The notes under the pieces are model-generated. The model was not told where the DNA came from. It made no database searches and was given only the letters and a program-made list of their open reading frames with translations. Both the position numbers and the translations under genes were made by a program. From positions 124,001-188,000 of the forward strand of contig NZ_CP109583.1 in assembly GCF_036250755.1 (NCBI RefSeq): DNA of 64,000 nucleotides. Direction: 5' to 3'. Of this stretch, positions 45,520 through 54,837 are shown piece by piece (the first letter of the stretch is position 1; every line of letters starts with the position of its first letter). This DNA comes from Streptomyces uncialis. GTDB lineage: Bacteria; Actinomycetota; Actinomycetes; Streptomycetales; Streptomycetaceae.

Positions 45520-46191
45520 TCAGGTGCCGAGACCGGCGTCGCGGGCGAGGAGGGCCGCCTGGACACGGTTCTCGCATTCCAGTTTGGCGAGGATTCGGCT
45601 GACGTACGTCTTCACGGTGGCCTCGCTCATATGCAGCCGCCTGCCCGTGTCGGCGTTGGAGAGGCCCTCGCCGAGCAGCGCGAGCACCTCGTGCTCGCGG
45701 TCGCTCAGCCGGTCGACCCGGGCCCGGGCCGCGCCGCCCCGGGCCGCCGCGCGGCCGGAGGCGAGCTGGTCGACGACATGCCGGGTGGCCGCCGGGGAGA
45801 GGTACGCCTCCCCGGCGGCGGCGGCGCGGACCGCGCCGATCAGTTCGGCGGGCGCGGTGTCCTTCAGCAGGAATCCGGCGCCACCGGACTCCAGCGCGCG
45901 CAGGACGTTGTCGCGTTCCCCAAAGGTGGTGAGGATGATGACAGGGGTGCCGGGGGCGGTCCGGCGCAGTTCGGCGAGGGCGGTCAGCCCGTCCATGACC
46001 GGCATCTGGATGTCGAGGAGGACGACGTCCGGGGCGTGCGCGCGGGTCAGTTCGATCGCGGCGCGGCCGTCCGGCGCCTCGGCCACGACCTCGATACCGG
46101 GGTCCGAGGTGAGGATCAGCCGGATGCCCGCCCGGATCAGCGGTTCGTCGTCCGCGATGACGACCCGGACCCCGGACCCCGTCATATCCAC
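45520..46191 (-). CDS. NarL/FixJ-type response regulator
   Basis: 223 aa. Receiver domain with DD at 14-15, Asp60 (VVLLDIQMP) as phosphoacceptor and Lys in FLLKDTAP; LuxR-type HTH at the end (LSDREHEVLALLGEGLSNADTGRRLHMSEATVKTYVSRILAKL). GTG 46191 or ATG 46185 is the start. It is 57 nt after the sensor kinase on the same strand, so the two form a two-component pair. Targets unknown; in the receiver region it resembles Streptomyces regulators of the LiaR/DesR class. Confidence 0.9.
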   Translation of the reverse strand: MDMTGSGVRVVIADDEPLIRAGIRLILTSDPGIEVVAEAPDGRAAIELTRAHAPDVVLLDIQMPVMDGLTALAELRRTAPGTPVIILTTFGERDNVLRALESGGAGFLLKDTAPAELIGAVRAAAAGEAYLSPAATRHVVDQLASGRAAARGGAARARVDRLSDREHEVLALLGEGLSNADTGRRLHMSEATVKTYVSRILAKLECENRVQAALLARDAGLGT

Positions 46192-46248
46192 CCCAGTTCC
46201 CCGGCGGTCCGGTCCCCCGGTCCGCGATCGTCCTGCCCCGAGACAGGG

Positions 46249-48054
46249 CTAGATCTTCACCTCGTACGACTTCTTCTCGATCAGTCTGCCGTCCTTGAAG
46301 CAGAACCGGAAAACGGCCTCGGTGCTCCAGCTGCTGCTCATCTCCTCCGACACGACCACCAGACAGCTCGCCCCGGCGGGCGCGGCGGGGGCTTCGCCCT
46401 TCTGCCGGATGTCCTCGTGGAGGAAGTGTTCGCCGTCCGGGAGCCGCTCACGGGCCTCGGCCTCGGGCATGCCGACGCTCAGGTCGTCGTATGTGGCGGT
46501 CGACACCATCTCGTCGCTCATGGACCGCACGAGCAGCACGAATCCGGCCACGATCAGCACGCCCACGGCGAGTACGGCACCCGCGGTGATGCCGCAGCCG
46601 AGGCCCACCCCGCTGAACCGGCTGGGCACGTGCGGCGGATGCGGAACCCACGGCACACCGCCGCCCGGAACGGCCGTGCCGGGGGCGTACGGGGCGCCGG
46701 GCACGTACGGCACGCCGAAGGGGAGGGGGGCGCCGGAGTGGTGGGAGGCACCGGGTGCGGGAGGCGCCCAGGGGGTGGACGGCGCCGGGCCGGGCACGGG
46801 GTGGGCGGTGTCGCCGCTGCCGTAGGGCAGCACACCGGCGACCCGGAAGCCGCCGTCGTCGGTCGGCCCCGCGTGCACGATGCCGCCGACCAGCCGCGCG
46901 CGTTCACGCAGCCCGGTCAGCCCCTGGCCTCCGCTGACGACATCGGCCGCGGGACCCCGGGAGGCGGCCCCGCTGGCGATCTCGACGACCAGCGAGTCCG
47001 GTTCGTACCGCAGCTCGACATCGATCCGCGCGCCGGGCGCGTGCTTGTACGCGTTGGTGAGGGACTCCTGGACGATGCGGTACGCGGCGTGCCCGGCGGC
47101 GGCGGCCAGGGGCCGTTCCGGTCCGGTGCGGCGCAGCCGGACGGTGTGTCCCGCGCCCCGGGCGTCCGCCACCAGTGTGTCGATGCCCGCGGTGCCACGG
47201 GCGGCGGGTCCCGCGCCGTCGGCCGGCGGCGGGGTGCCCTCGATGCCGTCCCGGAGGATGCCGACGACCTCACGCAGTTCGTGCATCGCGGTCACCGAGG
47301 CGTTGCGCAGCACACCGACGGCCTCCCGCTGGCGTTCGGTGAGGCTCGTGTCGACCTCCAGGGCACCGGTGTGCACGGCGATCAGCGCCAGTTGGTGGCC
47401 GAGGCTGTCGTGCATGTCCTGCGCGATGCGCTGCCGCTCCAGGAGCCGTGCCTGTCCCGCGACCATCTGGTGCTCCCAGACGAGCTGGGTGTTGCGCTCC
47501 TGGAGGGCGTGCAGCAGGGTCCGGCGCTGGCTCCAGTAGCGGCTGGTGAGGCCGGGCACCACGACCATCGCGAGAAAGGCCAGGGTGCCGAACATCGTCA
47601 GCGCCACCGGCGACTGGCGCGCCCACATGCCGATCTCCGCGAGCCCGGTGCCCAGGTAGAGCAGGTACGACACCGCGAAAGCGGCGAGCGCCCGGCCCGG
47701 GAGGGCGATCCGGCGGCCGGCCGACCAGGCGACGAACATCTGCATCAGCGCGAAGCCGGCGAACGCGGCGCCGAGCGCGCTCATCAGGATCAGGACGGTG
47801 GCGGGCAGCCGCCGTCGCAGCAGCCACAGCCCGAAGGCGCTCGCCGCGGACAGGGCCATGGCGAGGGCCCCGGCGTCCATGAGTTCCTCGACCCCGGCCG
47901 TCAGCAGGGCCATCGCCAGGGCGACGAGCAGTTCCCGGGCGGGTCCTCGCCTGGCCACGGCGAGGGGCTCCGGTCCCGGCACACCGGGTTCGGGCGCGGT
48001 CAGCAGGCCCCAGCAGGACCGGAGCGCCGACCTGGTCTTCAGCAGCACGTTCAC
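46249..48054 (-). CDS. HisKA_3 sensor kinase with an added transmembrane C-terminal domain
   Basis: 601 aa from GTG 48054 (AGGG 6 nt upstream). Four or five TM helices occupy the N-terminal part (~35-175: ALAMALLTAGVEELM, ALSAASAFGLWLL, ALTMFGTLAFLAMVVV). The kinase core has His215 in RIAQDMHDSLGHQLALI, IVQESLTNAYKHAPG and GQGLTGLRERARLVGG. Unusually, after ~400 there is a Pro/Gly/Ala-rich linker, another TM helix (CGITAGAVLAVGVLIVAGFVLLVR) and an extracytoplasmic domain of about 90 residues with SVGMPEAEARERLPDGEHF, reminiscent of BamE/OmlA-type small folds. The kinase core thus sits between two membrane parts. It pairs with the response regulator next to it. Confidence 0.87.
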   Translation of the reverse strand: MNVLLKTRSALRSCWGLLTAPEPGVPGPEPLAVARRGPARELLVALAMALLTAGVEELMDAGALAMALSAASAFGLWLLRRRLPATVLILMSALGAAFAGFALMQMFVAWSAGRRIALPGRALAAFAVSYLLYLGTGLAEIGMWARQSPVALTMFGTLAFLAMVVVPGLTSRYWSQRRTLLHALQERNTQLVWEHQMVAGQARLLERQRIAQDMHDSLGHQLALIAVHTGALEVDTSLTERQREAVGVLRNASVTAMHELREVVGILRDGIEGTPPPADGAGPAARGTAGIDTLVADARGAGHTVRLRRTGPERPLAAAAGHAAYRIVQESLTNAYKHAPGARIDVELRYEPDSLVVEIASGAASRGPAADVVSGGQGLTGLRERARLVGGIVHAGPTDDGGFRVAGVLPYGSGDTAHPVPGPAPSTPWAPPAPGASHHSGAPLPFGVPYVPGAPYAPGTAVPGGGVPWVPHPPHVPSRFSGVGLGCGITAGAVLAVGVLIVAGFVLLVRSMSDEMVSTATYDDLSVGMPEAEARERLPDGEHFLHEDIRQKGEAPAAPAGASCLVVVSEEMSSSWSTEAVFRFCFKDGRLIEKKSYEVKI

Positions 48055-48176
48055 ACCGAAGACCCTAGGCGGACGGTCTGCCTGGTCACGGCCCACTTTC
48101 GTCCCTGCCGGGTCCGACGAAGGTCGCGGGCGGGCGGCCCGGAGGGGTAGTCACGTCGAAGGCAGGGCCCCCGTGG

Positions 48177-48210
48177 GACGGGCGGCGCCCCTTTCGGCGC
48201 GCCGCCCGTC
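48177..48210 (-). terminator. Terminator of the phospholipase D-like gene
   Basis: 12-bp arms GACGGGCGGCGC / GCGCCGCCCGTC with a 10-nt loop, just downstream of the stop at 48217. Confidence 0.75.
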
Positions 48211-48216
48211 GTGGGA

Positions 48217-50679
48217 TCACTGGTTCAGGAAGGCGTCACGCAGACGCATCTCGTTGAACTTGTTCCCGTCGTAGTCGTCGGAGTACGTCAGGGACAGCCG
48301 CCCGTTCGGTGCCAGGGACACCGCGGGGCCGGACTGGTTGCCGCCGGTGACGACGTTCATCCGGGTCGCGGGGAGCCGGTTGGTCGTGGTCTTGTCGGCG
48401 TTGAAGCCACGGGCGAACACATCGTGGAAGCCGTCCATGAACGCCTCACGCCAGGCGACGACGAAGCTGCCGTCGTCGGAGACGGCCACGTCGGCGTCGA
48501 CCTGGGCGCCGATGGGACGTTCGGCGTGGATGTTCGCGTTGTCCTCGGTGGTGCGGCTCTCGGCCCCGGTCGGCGCACCGGCCGCGGAGTACACGCGGTG
48601 GTGGACGCGGTCGGGGCGGACCAGGGTGCCGGTGCCGGTGGTGTACTGGTCGCTCCAGGCGGCCACGATCCGGCCGTCGGCGGTCTGCGCGACGGCGGGC
48701 TTGGTCTGCTGGCCGTCGGTGAGGGAGTTGGCGACCCGGCGGGTCACGGCGAAGGCACCGGTGTTGTCGAGCTTGGCGAGTCCGACGTTGATTCCGGCGT
48801 TGCCGTCGGCGTCCTCCTCCCAGACGATCGCGGTGTTGCCCGCGGTGTCGATGGCGGCGTCCGGACGGCGGTTGGACCCGGCGGTCGCACCGGCGTTGAT
48901 GGTGCTGACCTGGACGTCCTGGAAGCGCAGCGCGCCCGCGTCGGTCCGGCCGGTGGCCATCACCTGGTTGAGGGTGCTGCCGTCGGCGGTGTTCTCCCAC
49001 GCCGCGGTGTAGGCGCCGTTGTCCGCGACGGCCACGGTCGGCCGGATCTGGTCACCGGTGCCGGAGGCGTGCGGACGGGGCAGGCTGGTGACCGTACCGC
49101 TCGGAGTCACCTTGCGGACGGCGATGTCCGCGTACTTGTTGCCGTCGTCGTCGGCCGCCCAGACGACGATGGCGTTGCCGTCCTGGTCGACACCGACATC
49201 GGGCTTCTGGTTGGACCAGTCGGTGCCCGCGACACCGGAGACGCTCAGCTTCTTCTCGTTCCAGAGCGGCACGCCGTCCTTGTACATCCGGATGTACACG
49301 TCGGTGCCGAGCTCGGAGTCGGCGGGGTTGTGCCGGTCACCGTTCTCGTAGACGACGGCGAGGTAGGTGGAGGTCCCGGAGCTGTTGGAGGCGGTGGCGC
49401 TGTAGTGCTGGTCGCCGGCGGCCCCGACGTTGACCCGCGAGTAGTGCTGCGAGCTGGTGCCGTACTTCGCCGCGTCGATGTCGGACACGGCGTCACGCAG
49501 CTTGTCGAAGTTGGCGACGAAGGCGTTGTAGACGCCCGCGTCGTTGATCCTCAGCAGGGTCTCGTCGTTGCGCTCCAGGGCGCCCTTGGTGAAGTTGTGG
49601 GACCCGGTGAAGGTGTGCTGGACGCGCTGGCCCGCGGCGTTCTTCCACTCGGTGAGGAGGTACTTCGAGTGGACGCTTCCCCGGTTGCACGATCCGCCGA
49701 CGCTGACGGTGTAGCGGCAGCCGCCGGGACGCATCCCGTAGGCGTTGATGTTGGCCGCGGTCAGGTCGTTGACGCCCTTGTTGCTGTCCACGTCGCTGAA
49801 GTCGCGGACGACGGCGTCGACGGCGCAGCCGGCCGCGCGCTTGGCGTCGAGCGCCGCGAACAGCTCGGGGCGCAGCCCCTTGCCGTCCAGCCCGGAGGAG
49901 ACGATGCGGATACGGCCGTCGGCGGCGCAGTTCACCTTGTCGATCTGGTGGGCGACGATGTCGGCGTTGCCGTACTGCGTCTGGTCCGACGCCTTGTCCC
50001 GGGGGAAGAAGATGGCCTCGACCGGCGCGCCCGGATCGTCGCTGGTGTGGTTGTACGTGGCCGTGCCGGACACGGTCGACCGCTGGACCTGCCGGTTGAA
50101 GGCGCCGCGGAACTTGGCCGCGAGGGTGGTGTTGCCGCTGATCACGACGGCGTTGTTCAGTTCACCGGACTGGCCCGGCCACATGTTCTGCGAGGACTGC
50201 CAGACCACGTTCTTGCGGCCGTCGCTCAGCGAGTCGAGGACGGCGAACTTGTTGTGGTTGATGCCCTTGCCGTCAGCGGGGGCGGGGTTGTAGAGACAGC
50301 CGTTGTCGCACTGGGTCAGCGAGCTGCTCCCGGTCAGTCCGGCCACGAGGCCGGCCTGGTCGGAGAAGCCGCCGCTCTCGGTGACCATCTTCAGCGTGAC
50401 GCCCCGCGCCTGGGCGGCGAGCAGCTTGTTCTGTATCCCGGCGTCGCCGAACAGATACATGCTCAGGTACAGCGTGCCCGAGTCGGCGAGGTCGATCAGA
50501 CTGCCGATCCCGTTACTGACGGAGTTGTCGTACGGGCCGTTCGGCGTCGAGTAGTTGAAGACCGATGTGTAGTTGCCGGAGACCACTTCCTCCGCCTGGG
50601 CGGTCGCGGGAGTCAGCAGTGTGAGCCCCAGAGCTGTGGTGGCAACGGCTGCCAGACCACGACTTATGCGTCTGCGCAA
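48217..50679 (-). CDS. Secreted phospholipase D-family protein with beta-propeller-like C-terminal half
   Basis: 820 aa from TTG 50679 (GGGAAAG 6 nt upstream). The signal peptide (RISRGLAAVATTALGLTLLTPATAQA) ends near residue 30. The PLD region has two HxK motifs: HNKFAVLD (His142, Lys144, Asp149) with WQSSQN, and HSKYLLTE (His337, Lys339, Glu instead of Asp) with TGSHNFTKGALERNDE. The C-terminal half (~430-800) is a series of beta repeats with DVGVDQDGNAIVVWAADDDGN, DAAIDTAGNTAIVWEEDADGN and DVAVSDDGSFVVAWRE, i.e. blades of a propeller-like domain that may bind substrate. The enzyme probably cuts phosphodiesters in phospholipid or nucleic acid outside the cell. The Asp to Glu change in the second motif may weaken activity. 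Confidence 0.85.
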   Translation of the reverse strand: MRRRISRGLAAVATTALGLTLLTPATAQAEEVVSGNYTSVFNYSTPNGPYDNSVSNGIGSLIDLADSGTLYLSMYLFGDAGIQNKLLAAQARGVTLKMVTESGGFSDQAGLVAGLTGSSSLTQCDNGCLYNPAPADGKGINHNKFAVLDSLSDGRKNVVWQSSQNMWPGQSGELNNAVVISGNTTLAAKFRGAFNRQVQRSTVSGTATYNHTSDDPGAPVEAIFFPRDKASDQTQYGNADIVAHQIDKVNCAADGRIRIVSSGLDGKGLRPELFAALDAKRAAGCAVDAVVRDFSDVDSNKGVNDLTAANINAYGMRPGGCRYTVSVGGSCNRGSVHSKYLLTEWKNAAGQRVQHTFTGSHNFTKGALERNDETLLRINDAGVYNAFVANFDKLRDAVSDIDAAKYGTSSQHYSRVNVGAAGDQHYSATASNSSGTSTYLAVVYENGDRHNPADSELGTDVYIRMYKDGVPLWNEKKLSVSGVAGTDWSNQKPDVGVDQDGNAIVVWAADDDGNKYADIAVRKVTPSGTVTSLPRPHASGTGDQIRPTVAVADNGAYTAAWENTADGSTLNQVMATGRTDAGALRFQDVQVSTINAGATAGSNRRPDAAIDTAGNTAIVWEEDADGNAGINVGLAKLDNTGAFAVTRRVANSLTDGQQTKPAVAQTADGRIVAAWSDQYTTGTGTLVRPDRVHHRVYSAAGAPTGAESRTTEDNANIHAERPIGAQVDADVAVSDDGSFVVAWREAFMDGFHDVFARGFNADKTTTNRLPATRMNVVTGGNQSGPAVSLAPNGRLSLTYSDDYDGNKFNEMRLRDAFLNQ

Positions 50680-50955
50680 GATTCTTTCCCATCGCTTTGA
50701 CGTGCGGAAACAGCGGAACTCTAGCCCTCTTTCGCGATCTTGCGTACAACGCGCGGACGGCCGGTATCCCACCCGGAGCAGGCCCTTCCACTGCCGGGCA
50801 GGTCCATGCGTGTGCATGCATTTCAAACCGGCGGGATACCGCCACGGCGATCGGACCGCGCGGTACGGGTGTGTGGCACGCGGTTCGGCCGCCGGGCGGA
50901 AACAATGGCCCTGACGGGCCGTCCGGTCCGTGACGCAGACCGAGGAGGTCCGGGG

Positions 50956-51543
50956 ATGCTGTTCAAGGCGGAGACACTGGAGGGCATCCGGGAGGGCAGG
51001 GTCACGCTCGCCTTCCGCCGCTGGAAACGTGCCGGGGTGCGTCCGGGGAGCCGGTTGCGGACGGCCGTCGGGGTGGTCGGGATCGACGCGGTCACCGCGA
51101 TCACCGACAGCGAGGTGACCACCGGTCAGATCGAACGCAGCGGTCACACCTCGCCCGAGGCGTTCTGGAAGGAGCTGACCCGGCACCCGGACGGCACGCT
51201 GTACCGGATCGAGCTGAGCTATGCGGGGGCCGATCCTCGGGTTGCCCTGCGCGAACAGGACGACCTCGACGGGACAGAACTCGACTCGGTGAAAGCGGAG
51301 TTGGCGCGGATCGACGGCGCGGCGAGGCGGGGGCCGTGGACCGGGGACGTACTGCGGGTGATCCATGAGTCGCCGGGAACGCCCGCCGGGGACCTGGCCG
51401 ACCGGCTGGACCGCGAGAAGCTCGCGTTCAAGCGGGACGTCCGCAAGCTCAAGGAGCTGGGCCTCACGGAAAGCCTCGGCACCGGCTACCGGCTGTCCCC
51501 GCGGGGCGAGGTGGTGCTGGGAACCCTGGACGGCGGCGCCTGA
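50956..51543 (+). CDS. ASCH/PUA-like domain hypothetical protein
   Basis: 195 aa, ATG with AGGAGG 8 nt upstream. The first ~50 residues (MLFKAETLEGIREGRVTLAFRRWKRAGVRPGSRL, then TAVGVVGIDAVTAI) look like an ASCH domain, which binds RNA or nucleotides in related proteins. The C-terminal half (VLRVIHESPGTPAGDLADRLDREKLAFKRDVRKLKELGLTESLGTGYRLSPRG) is a winged-helix-like segment, so the protein may combine a nucleotide or RNA binder with a DNA-binding part. Soluble, monocistronic. No known partner nearby. Confidence 0.7.
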   Translation: MLFKAETLEGIREGRVTLAFRRWKRAGVRPGSRLRTAVGVVGIDAVTAITDSEVTTGQIERSGHTSPEAFWKELTRHPDGTLYRIELSYAGADPRVALREQDDLDGTELDSVKAELARIDGAARRGPWTGDVLRVIHESPGTPAGDLADRLDREKLAFKRDVRKLKELGLTESLGTGYRLSPRGEVVLGTLDGGA

Positions 51544-51722
51544 GCGGCGGCGAAGGCCCGTGACCTCGTCCCGGTCCGCCCTGGGCGACGGCTGAACCCG
51601 CCGGTGTGAGGCGCCCGGCACCGGGGAAACCCTTGGATGCCCGGTGTCCTCGCCAGCCGGGCACCGCCCCCGGCCGGGGTCCGTCGCGGAGGGAACGGTA
51701 CGGGGCTTCCAGGAGGTTCGGG

Positions 51723-52157
51723 ATGTCGTCGACGACCGCACGGGCATGGACAGTTCTGGCGGGCGGGGTGTGCGCGGTGGTGGCCGTCACCCTCGTGACC
51801 GTCGTGACGGTGACGGATCTGGACACGGCGGACCGTACGGCCAGCGTCGTCGGGGCGGCGCTCAGCGCATTCGGTCTGCTCACGGCGGTGTACGGCCTCG
51901 TCCGGGGGCCCGCGGCGGCACCGGAGCGGAGCGGGGCGCGCTCGGTGACGGCCGCGGGCTCCATCGGCCGGGCCGTCACCGGGGACCGCAACCGCGTCGG
52001 CACTCCCCCGCCGCCGGTGCCGGGCACCGACTCGGTCGCGGGTACCGACTCGGCCGCGGGTACCGCGCCCGCGCCGCGGCCCCCCGTCGGCGAGCGGGCG
52101 GTGGACGCGGGCGGTGATGTCGCCGAGGCGATCACCGGCGACGGGAACCGGGCCTGA
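51723..52157 (+). CDS. Small membrane protein with a repeated TGDxN motif
   Basis: 144 aa, ATG 51723 with AGGAGG 7 nt upstream. Two TM helices (WTVLAGGVCAVVAVTLVTVVTV and SVVGAALSAFGLLTAVYGLV) are followed by a Pro/Thr-rich cytosolic or periplasmic tail. The tail carries two copies of one motif: SIGRAVTGDRNRV and DVAEAITGDGNRA, separated by a PGTDSVAGTDSAAGT repeat. Similar GDxN-type tails are seen in small proteins next to actinobacterial conflict systems, but no such system adjoins here, so no function is claimed. Confidence 0.6.
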   Translation: MSSTTARAWTVLAGGVCAVVAVTLVTVVTVTDLDTADRTASVVGAALSAFGLLTAVYGLVRGPAAAPERSGARSVTAAGSIGRAVTGDRNRVGTPPPPVPGTDSVAGTDSAAGTAPAPRPPVGERAVDAGGDVAEAITGDGNRA

Positions 52158-52487
52158 GGACCACGTCCGAGGCCTGCCGTCCGAGGCGCCCGCCGAAGGT
52201 CCGCCAAAGGTGCGTACAGCGGGTCTTCACGCCTGTCGCGAGCGGGAGTTCGGGCACTCGGCACCGCTCCGGCGCCCTGAACGGACTGTCACGTTCCGGT
52301 ACTGCCCGAGCATCACCTTGAAGCATCATAAATACTTCTTTCGAGCTATAAGCCCGGAACTTCGGCACACGCGACCGGCCCGCACCGTTACGTTCAGTAG
52401 CGACATGCGTCCACCGCTCCGGGCTTCCGAGCCCGGAGCAGGGCGTGTTGAGGCTGTTCTGAGGCTCTTTCGAGGCGGAGGAAAGCG
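52158..52487. other. Intergenic region with an AT-rich patch
   Basis: No credible gene. An unusually AT-rich run near 52320-52352 (CATCATAAATACTTC, GAGCTATAAGC) stands out from the GC-rich surroundings; it may hold a promoter for the dehydrogenase gene at 52488 or be a remnant of foreign DNA. Confidence 0.45.
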
Positions 52488-53372
52488 ATGCGGGCGAAGG
52501 TGACGGTCCTCGGGCTGGGACCGATGGGCGCGGCGCTGGCCAGTGCGTTCCTGGCGGCCGGCCATCCGACGACGGTGTGGAACCGCACCCCCGGCAGAGC
52601 GGGTGCCCTGATCGACCGAGGTGCGCGGGAGGAGAGTTCGGCGGCGGCAGCCGTCACGGCGGGGCCGCTCGTGGTGATCTGTCTGGTGTCCTACGACGCC
52701 GTGGAGGAGGTGCTGGCGCCGCTGTCCGCCCAGTTGCGCGGACGCACGATCGTCAACCTCACCTCGGGGTCCCCGGTGCAGGCCCGTGAGGCGGCGGCCC
52801 TGGCGCAGCGCTGCGGTGCCGACTATCTGGACGGGGTGATCATGACGACTCCGCCCGGCATCGGCCGTCCGGAGTCGCTGCTCCTGCACGGCGGCGCGCC
52901 GGAGGTGTTCGCCGCGCACCGGGACACGCTCGCGGCGCTCGGTGATCCGGTGCATGTGGGTGCGGACCCGGCGCTGTCCTCCGTCTACGACACGGCCTTG
53001 CTGAGCCAGATGTGGGGCACGCTGACGGGCTGGCTGCACGCGGTGGCGCTGATCGGCTCCGACGGGCCGGGCGGCGGGGTCACGGCGCGGGAGTACACCG
53101 GGATCGCCGACCGCTGGATGGGCTCGGTCAGCGCGTTCATGAACGCCTACGCACCGCACGTCGATTCCGGCCGCTACCCCGGCGGTGACTTCACCCTTGA
53201 TCTCCATCTGCGGACCATGGAGGTGCTGTCCCACGCCAGCGAACTGCGGGGGGTCGCGTCGGGTCTGCCGCAGGTGTTCGAGGAGCTGACCCGGCGGGCG
53301 GTCGACGCGGGACACGGTGACGACAGCTACGCGCGGCTGGTCGAGTTCATGCGCGTCGGCGGTCACGTGTGA
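52488..53372 (+). CDS. NAD(P)-dependent dehydrogenase, imine-reductase/beta-hydroxyacid-dehydrogenase type
   Basis: 294 aa, ATG with GGAGGAAA upstream. Rossmann fold at the N-terminus (VTVLGLGPMGAALASAFLAAGHPTTVWNRTPGRA) with the Arg-Thr after the second strand expected for NADPH, then VVICLVSYDAVEEVL, IVNLTSGSP and an alpha-helical C-domain (LLSQMWGTLTGWLHAVALIG). The pattern fits actinobacterial imine reductases and 6-phosphogluconate-dehydrogenase-like enzymes that reduce cyclic imines. The classical beta-HAD catalytic Lys is not obvious, which favours the imine-reductase group. Substrate unknown; no biosynthetic neighbours. Confidence 0.85.
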   Translation: MRAKVTVLGLGPMGAALASAFLAAGHPTTVWNRTPGRAGALIDRGAREESSAAAAVTAGPLVVICLVSYDAVEEVLAPLSAQLRGRTIVNLTSGSPVQAREAAALAQRCGADYLDGVIMTTPPGIGRPESLLLHGGAPEVFAAHRDTLAALGDPVHVGADPALSSVYDTALLSQMWGTLTGWLHAVALIGSDGPGGGVTAREYTGIADRWMGSVSAFMNAYAPHVDSGRYPGGDFTLDLHLRTMEVLSHASELRGVASGLPQVFEELTRRAVDAGHGDDSYARLVEFMRVGGHV

Positions 53373-53563
53373 GCGATCGGCCGGATGCCGTGGTCATCGC
53401 CGCGGGACCCACAGGTCTCGCGTCGGGACCGCCCCGCGGTGCCAAGGACCGGTGACCCCGGTCACGTACGCGGTGGACGCGGCGTGCGGCGTTCCACGCC
53501 GGGACGGCCCAGGTCCCGCAGGGCCTGGGCCCGGGAGCGGAATGGGCCCGGGAGCGGAGTGGG

Positions 53564-53695
53564 TTACTCGACGCCCTTGATGACCTCGACCTTCTTGTCA
53601 CCCGCCGACGCGTGGGCGGTGGCGCCGACCCCCACGACCAGAAGCGCGGCGGTCAGGACGGCGGAGACAACGGCGGTGGCGCGCTTGAGCGTCAT
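53564..53695 (-). CDS. Very small secreted protein (43 aa)
   Basis: Starts MTLKRATAVVSAVLTAALLVVGVGATAHASA with AGGGGGAA upstream, a full signal peptide leaving a mature peptide of only about 12 residues (GDKKVEVIKGVE). It may be a secreted peptide or a leader/stop-transfer micro-protein. Family not recognised. Confidence 0.55.
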   Translation of the reverse strand: MTLKRATAVVSAVLTAALLVVGVGATAHASAGDKKVEVIKGVE

Positions 53696-54061
53696 GGTTC
53701 CCCCTGGGATGTGACGGCGGACATCACCCGCAGCCTGCCAGCTGTGCCTCGCCGTGGACAAGACCTCGTCCGGACGGGGCGGGCGGATCACCGGGCCGGT
53801 CCACGGGCCGGTCCACGGGCCGGTCCTCGTCAGGGGGCGTCGGTGCGGGGACCGCCCCGCGGTCACCGGTGCGAGGAGAGGTCATAGGCTGAGGCGGCGG
53901 ACCGTGCCCGGTGACCTTCCGACGGTCGCCGGGAATCACGCGCGACCGGTCGGGAACCCGCAGGGCCGGTCGGGCGTTCGCAGAGCAGACACGGACGGTC
54001 ACGGCCGATGGCCGTGAGCGGATCGCGCGGTCGGTCATGGATGGTGAGGGGGGGACGGCGG
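53696..54061. other. Intergenic region with a 12-bp triple repeat
   Basis: No credible gene. It includes the CGGGCCGGTCCA direct repeat annotated at 53792-53827 and ends in the promoter and ribosome site of the gene at 54062. Confidence 0.45.
53792..53827. repeat. 12-bp tandem repeat, three copies
   Basis: CGGGCCGGTCCA at 53792-53803 and 53804-53815, then CGGGCCGGTCCT at 53816-53827. Confidence 0.75.
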
Positions 54062-54679
54062 ATGCGTGAGCGAGCACGGCCGATGGCCGTCCGGACCCTT
54101 CCCGCGCTGCTGTGGGGCGCGCTGCTGATCCTGGTCGGAGTCCTCTCGCAGGGCGCGGCTCCCGCGAGCGCGGCGGACCGGGCCGTTCCCTCCTCCGTCT
54201 TCTCCGCCACCCATGTCTTCGGTACGGCGAAGTTCCCGGACTCCGGCACCCGGGACTTCGGGGCCCGGCTCCCCCACACCCAGGCCGACGGCACCCAGAA
54301 CCTCGGCACCACGGCGACGACCGCGGACACACCCCCCTTCGTGCCCGGATTCACCGCGCGGGGGACGGAACCCGTCGTCAGCTCCGGCGCGCGGAACGCT
54401 CCCGTACCGCGGCACCGGCCGGACACCGCGCCGGGCAGCTCCGCGGTCCGGGGCGAAGCCGGGCAGGGTCCGGTCACCACCGTGCGGCTCGCGGCGGCCG
54501 GCGAGCACAGCGGCCGGCCCGTGCTTCCGCCGCCCGCGCCCGGAGGGCCCGTCGCACCCGGGTACGAGCCACCCGCCCCGCAGTGCGCGGTCCTCGCGGT
54601 CCCGCACGAGCGCGGACCGCCCGCGCCGTCCCACGGCCCCCGCAGCACCCGCGCACCCCCGCATTCACGGAGCAGCTGA
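54062..54679 (+). CDS. Secreted Pro/Ala-rich hypothetical protein
   Basis: 205 aa from ATG 54062 (GGGGGACGG upstream; ATG 54083 is an alternative). Signal peptide MAVRTLPALLWGALLILVGVLSQGAAPASA. The mature chain is disordered, rich in Pro, Thr, Ser and Arg, with no repeats, no cysteine pairs and no known domain. It resembles proteins I have seen beside Streptomyces lanthipeptide or export genes only in being secreted; it precedes secDF by 158 nt on the same strand and could be co-transcribed with it. Confidence 0.55.
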   Translation: MRERARPMAVRTLPALLWGALLILVGVLSQGAAPASAADRAVPSSVFSATHVFGTAKFPDSGTRDFGARLPHTQADGTQNLGTTATTADTPPFVPGFTARGTEPVVSSGARNAPVPRHRPDTAPGSSAVRGEAGQGPVTTVRLAAAGEHSGRPVLPPPAPGGPVAPGYEPPAPQCAVLAVPHERGPPAPSHGPRSTRAPPHSRSS

Positions 54680-54837
54680 CGCCCCAGGCGTCCGCCGTCC
54701 CGGTCACCGGCCTGCCCGGACCGTGACGACGGCGGCGTCTCCCGTCCCTGCGCACGGTGCCGTTCCGCGCGCCGTGCGTGTCCCGCGTGTCCACACACAC
54801 CGTCGGGTGTGTCCGTGGAGCTGCCCGTGGAGCATCC

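Noticed and set aside
44926..48150. A 1,074-codon forward open frame across the response regulator and kinase genes
   Set aside because: Gly/Arg/Val-rich shadow reading; the reverse-strand genes have receiver, HTH and kinase motifs.
48211..50700. A long forward open frame opposite the phospholipase D-like gene
   Set aside because: Val/Gly-rich shadow; the reverse frame has signal peptide, HxK motifs and repeats.
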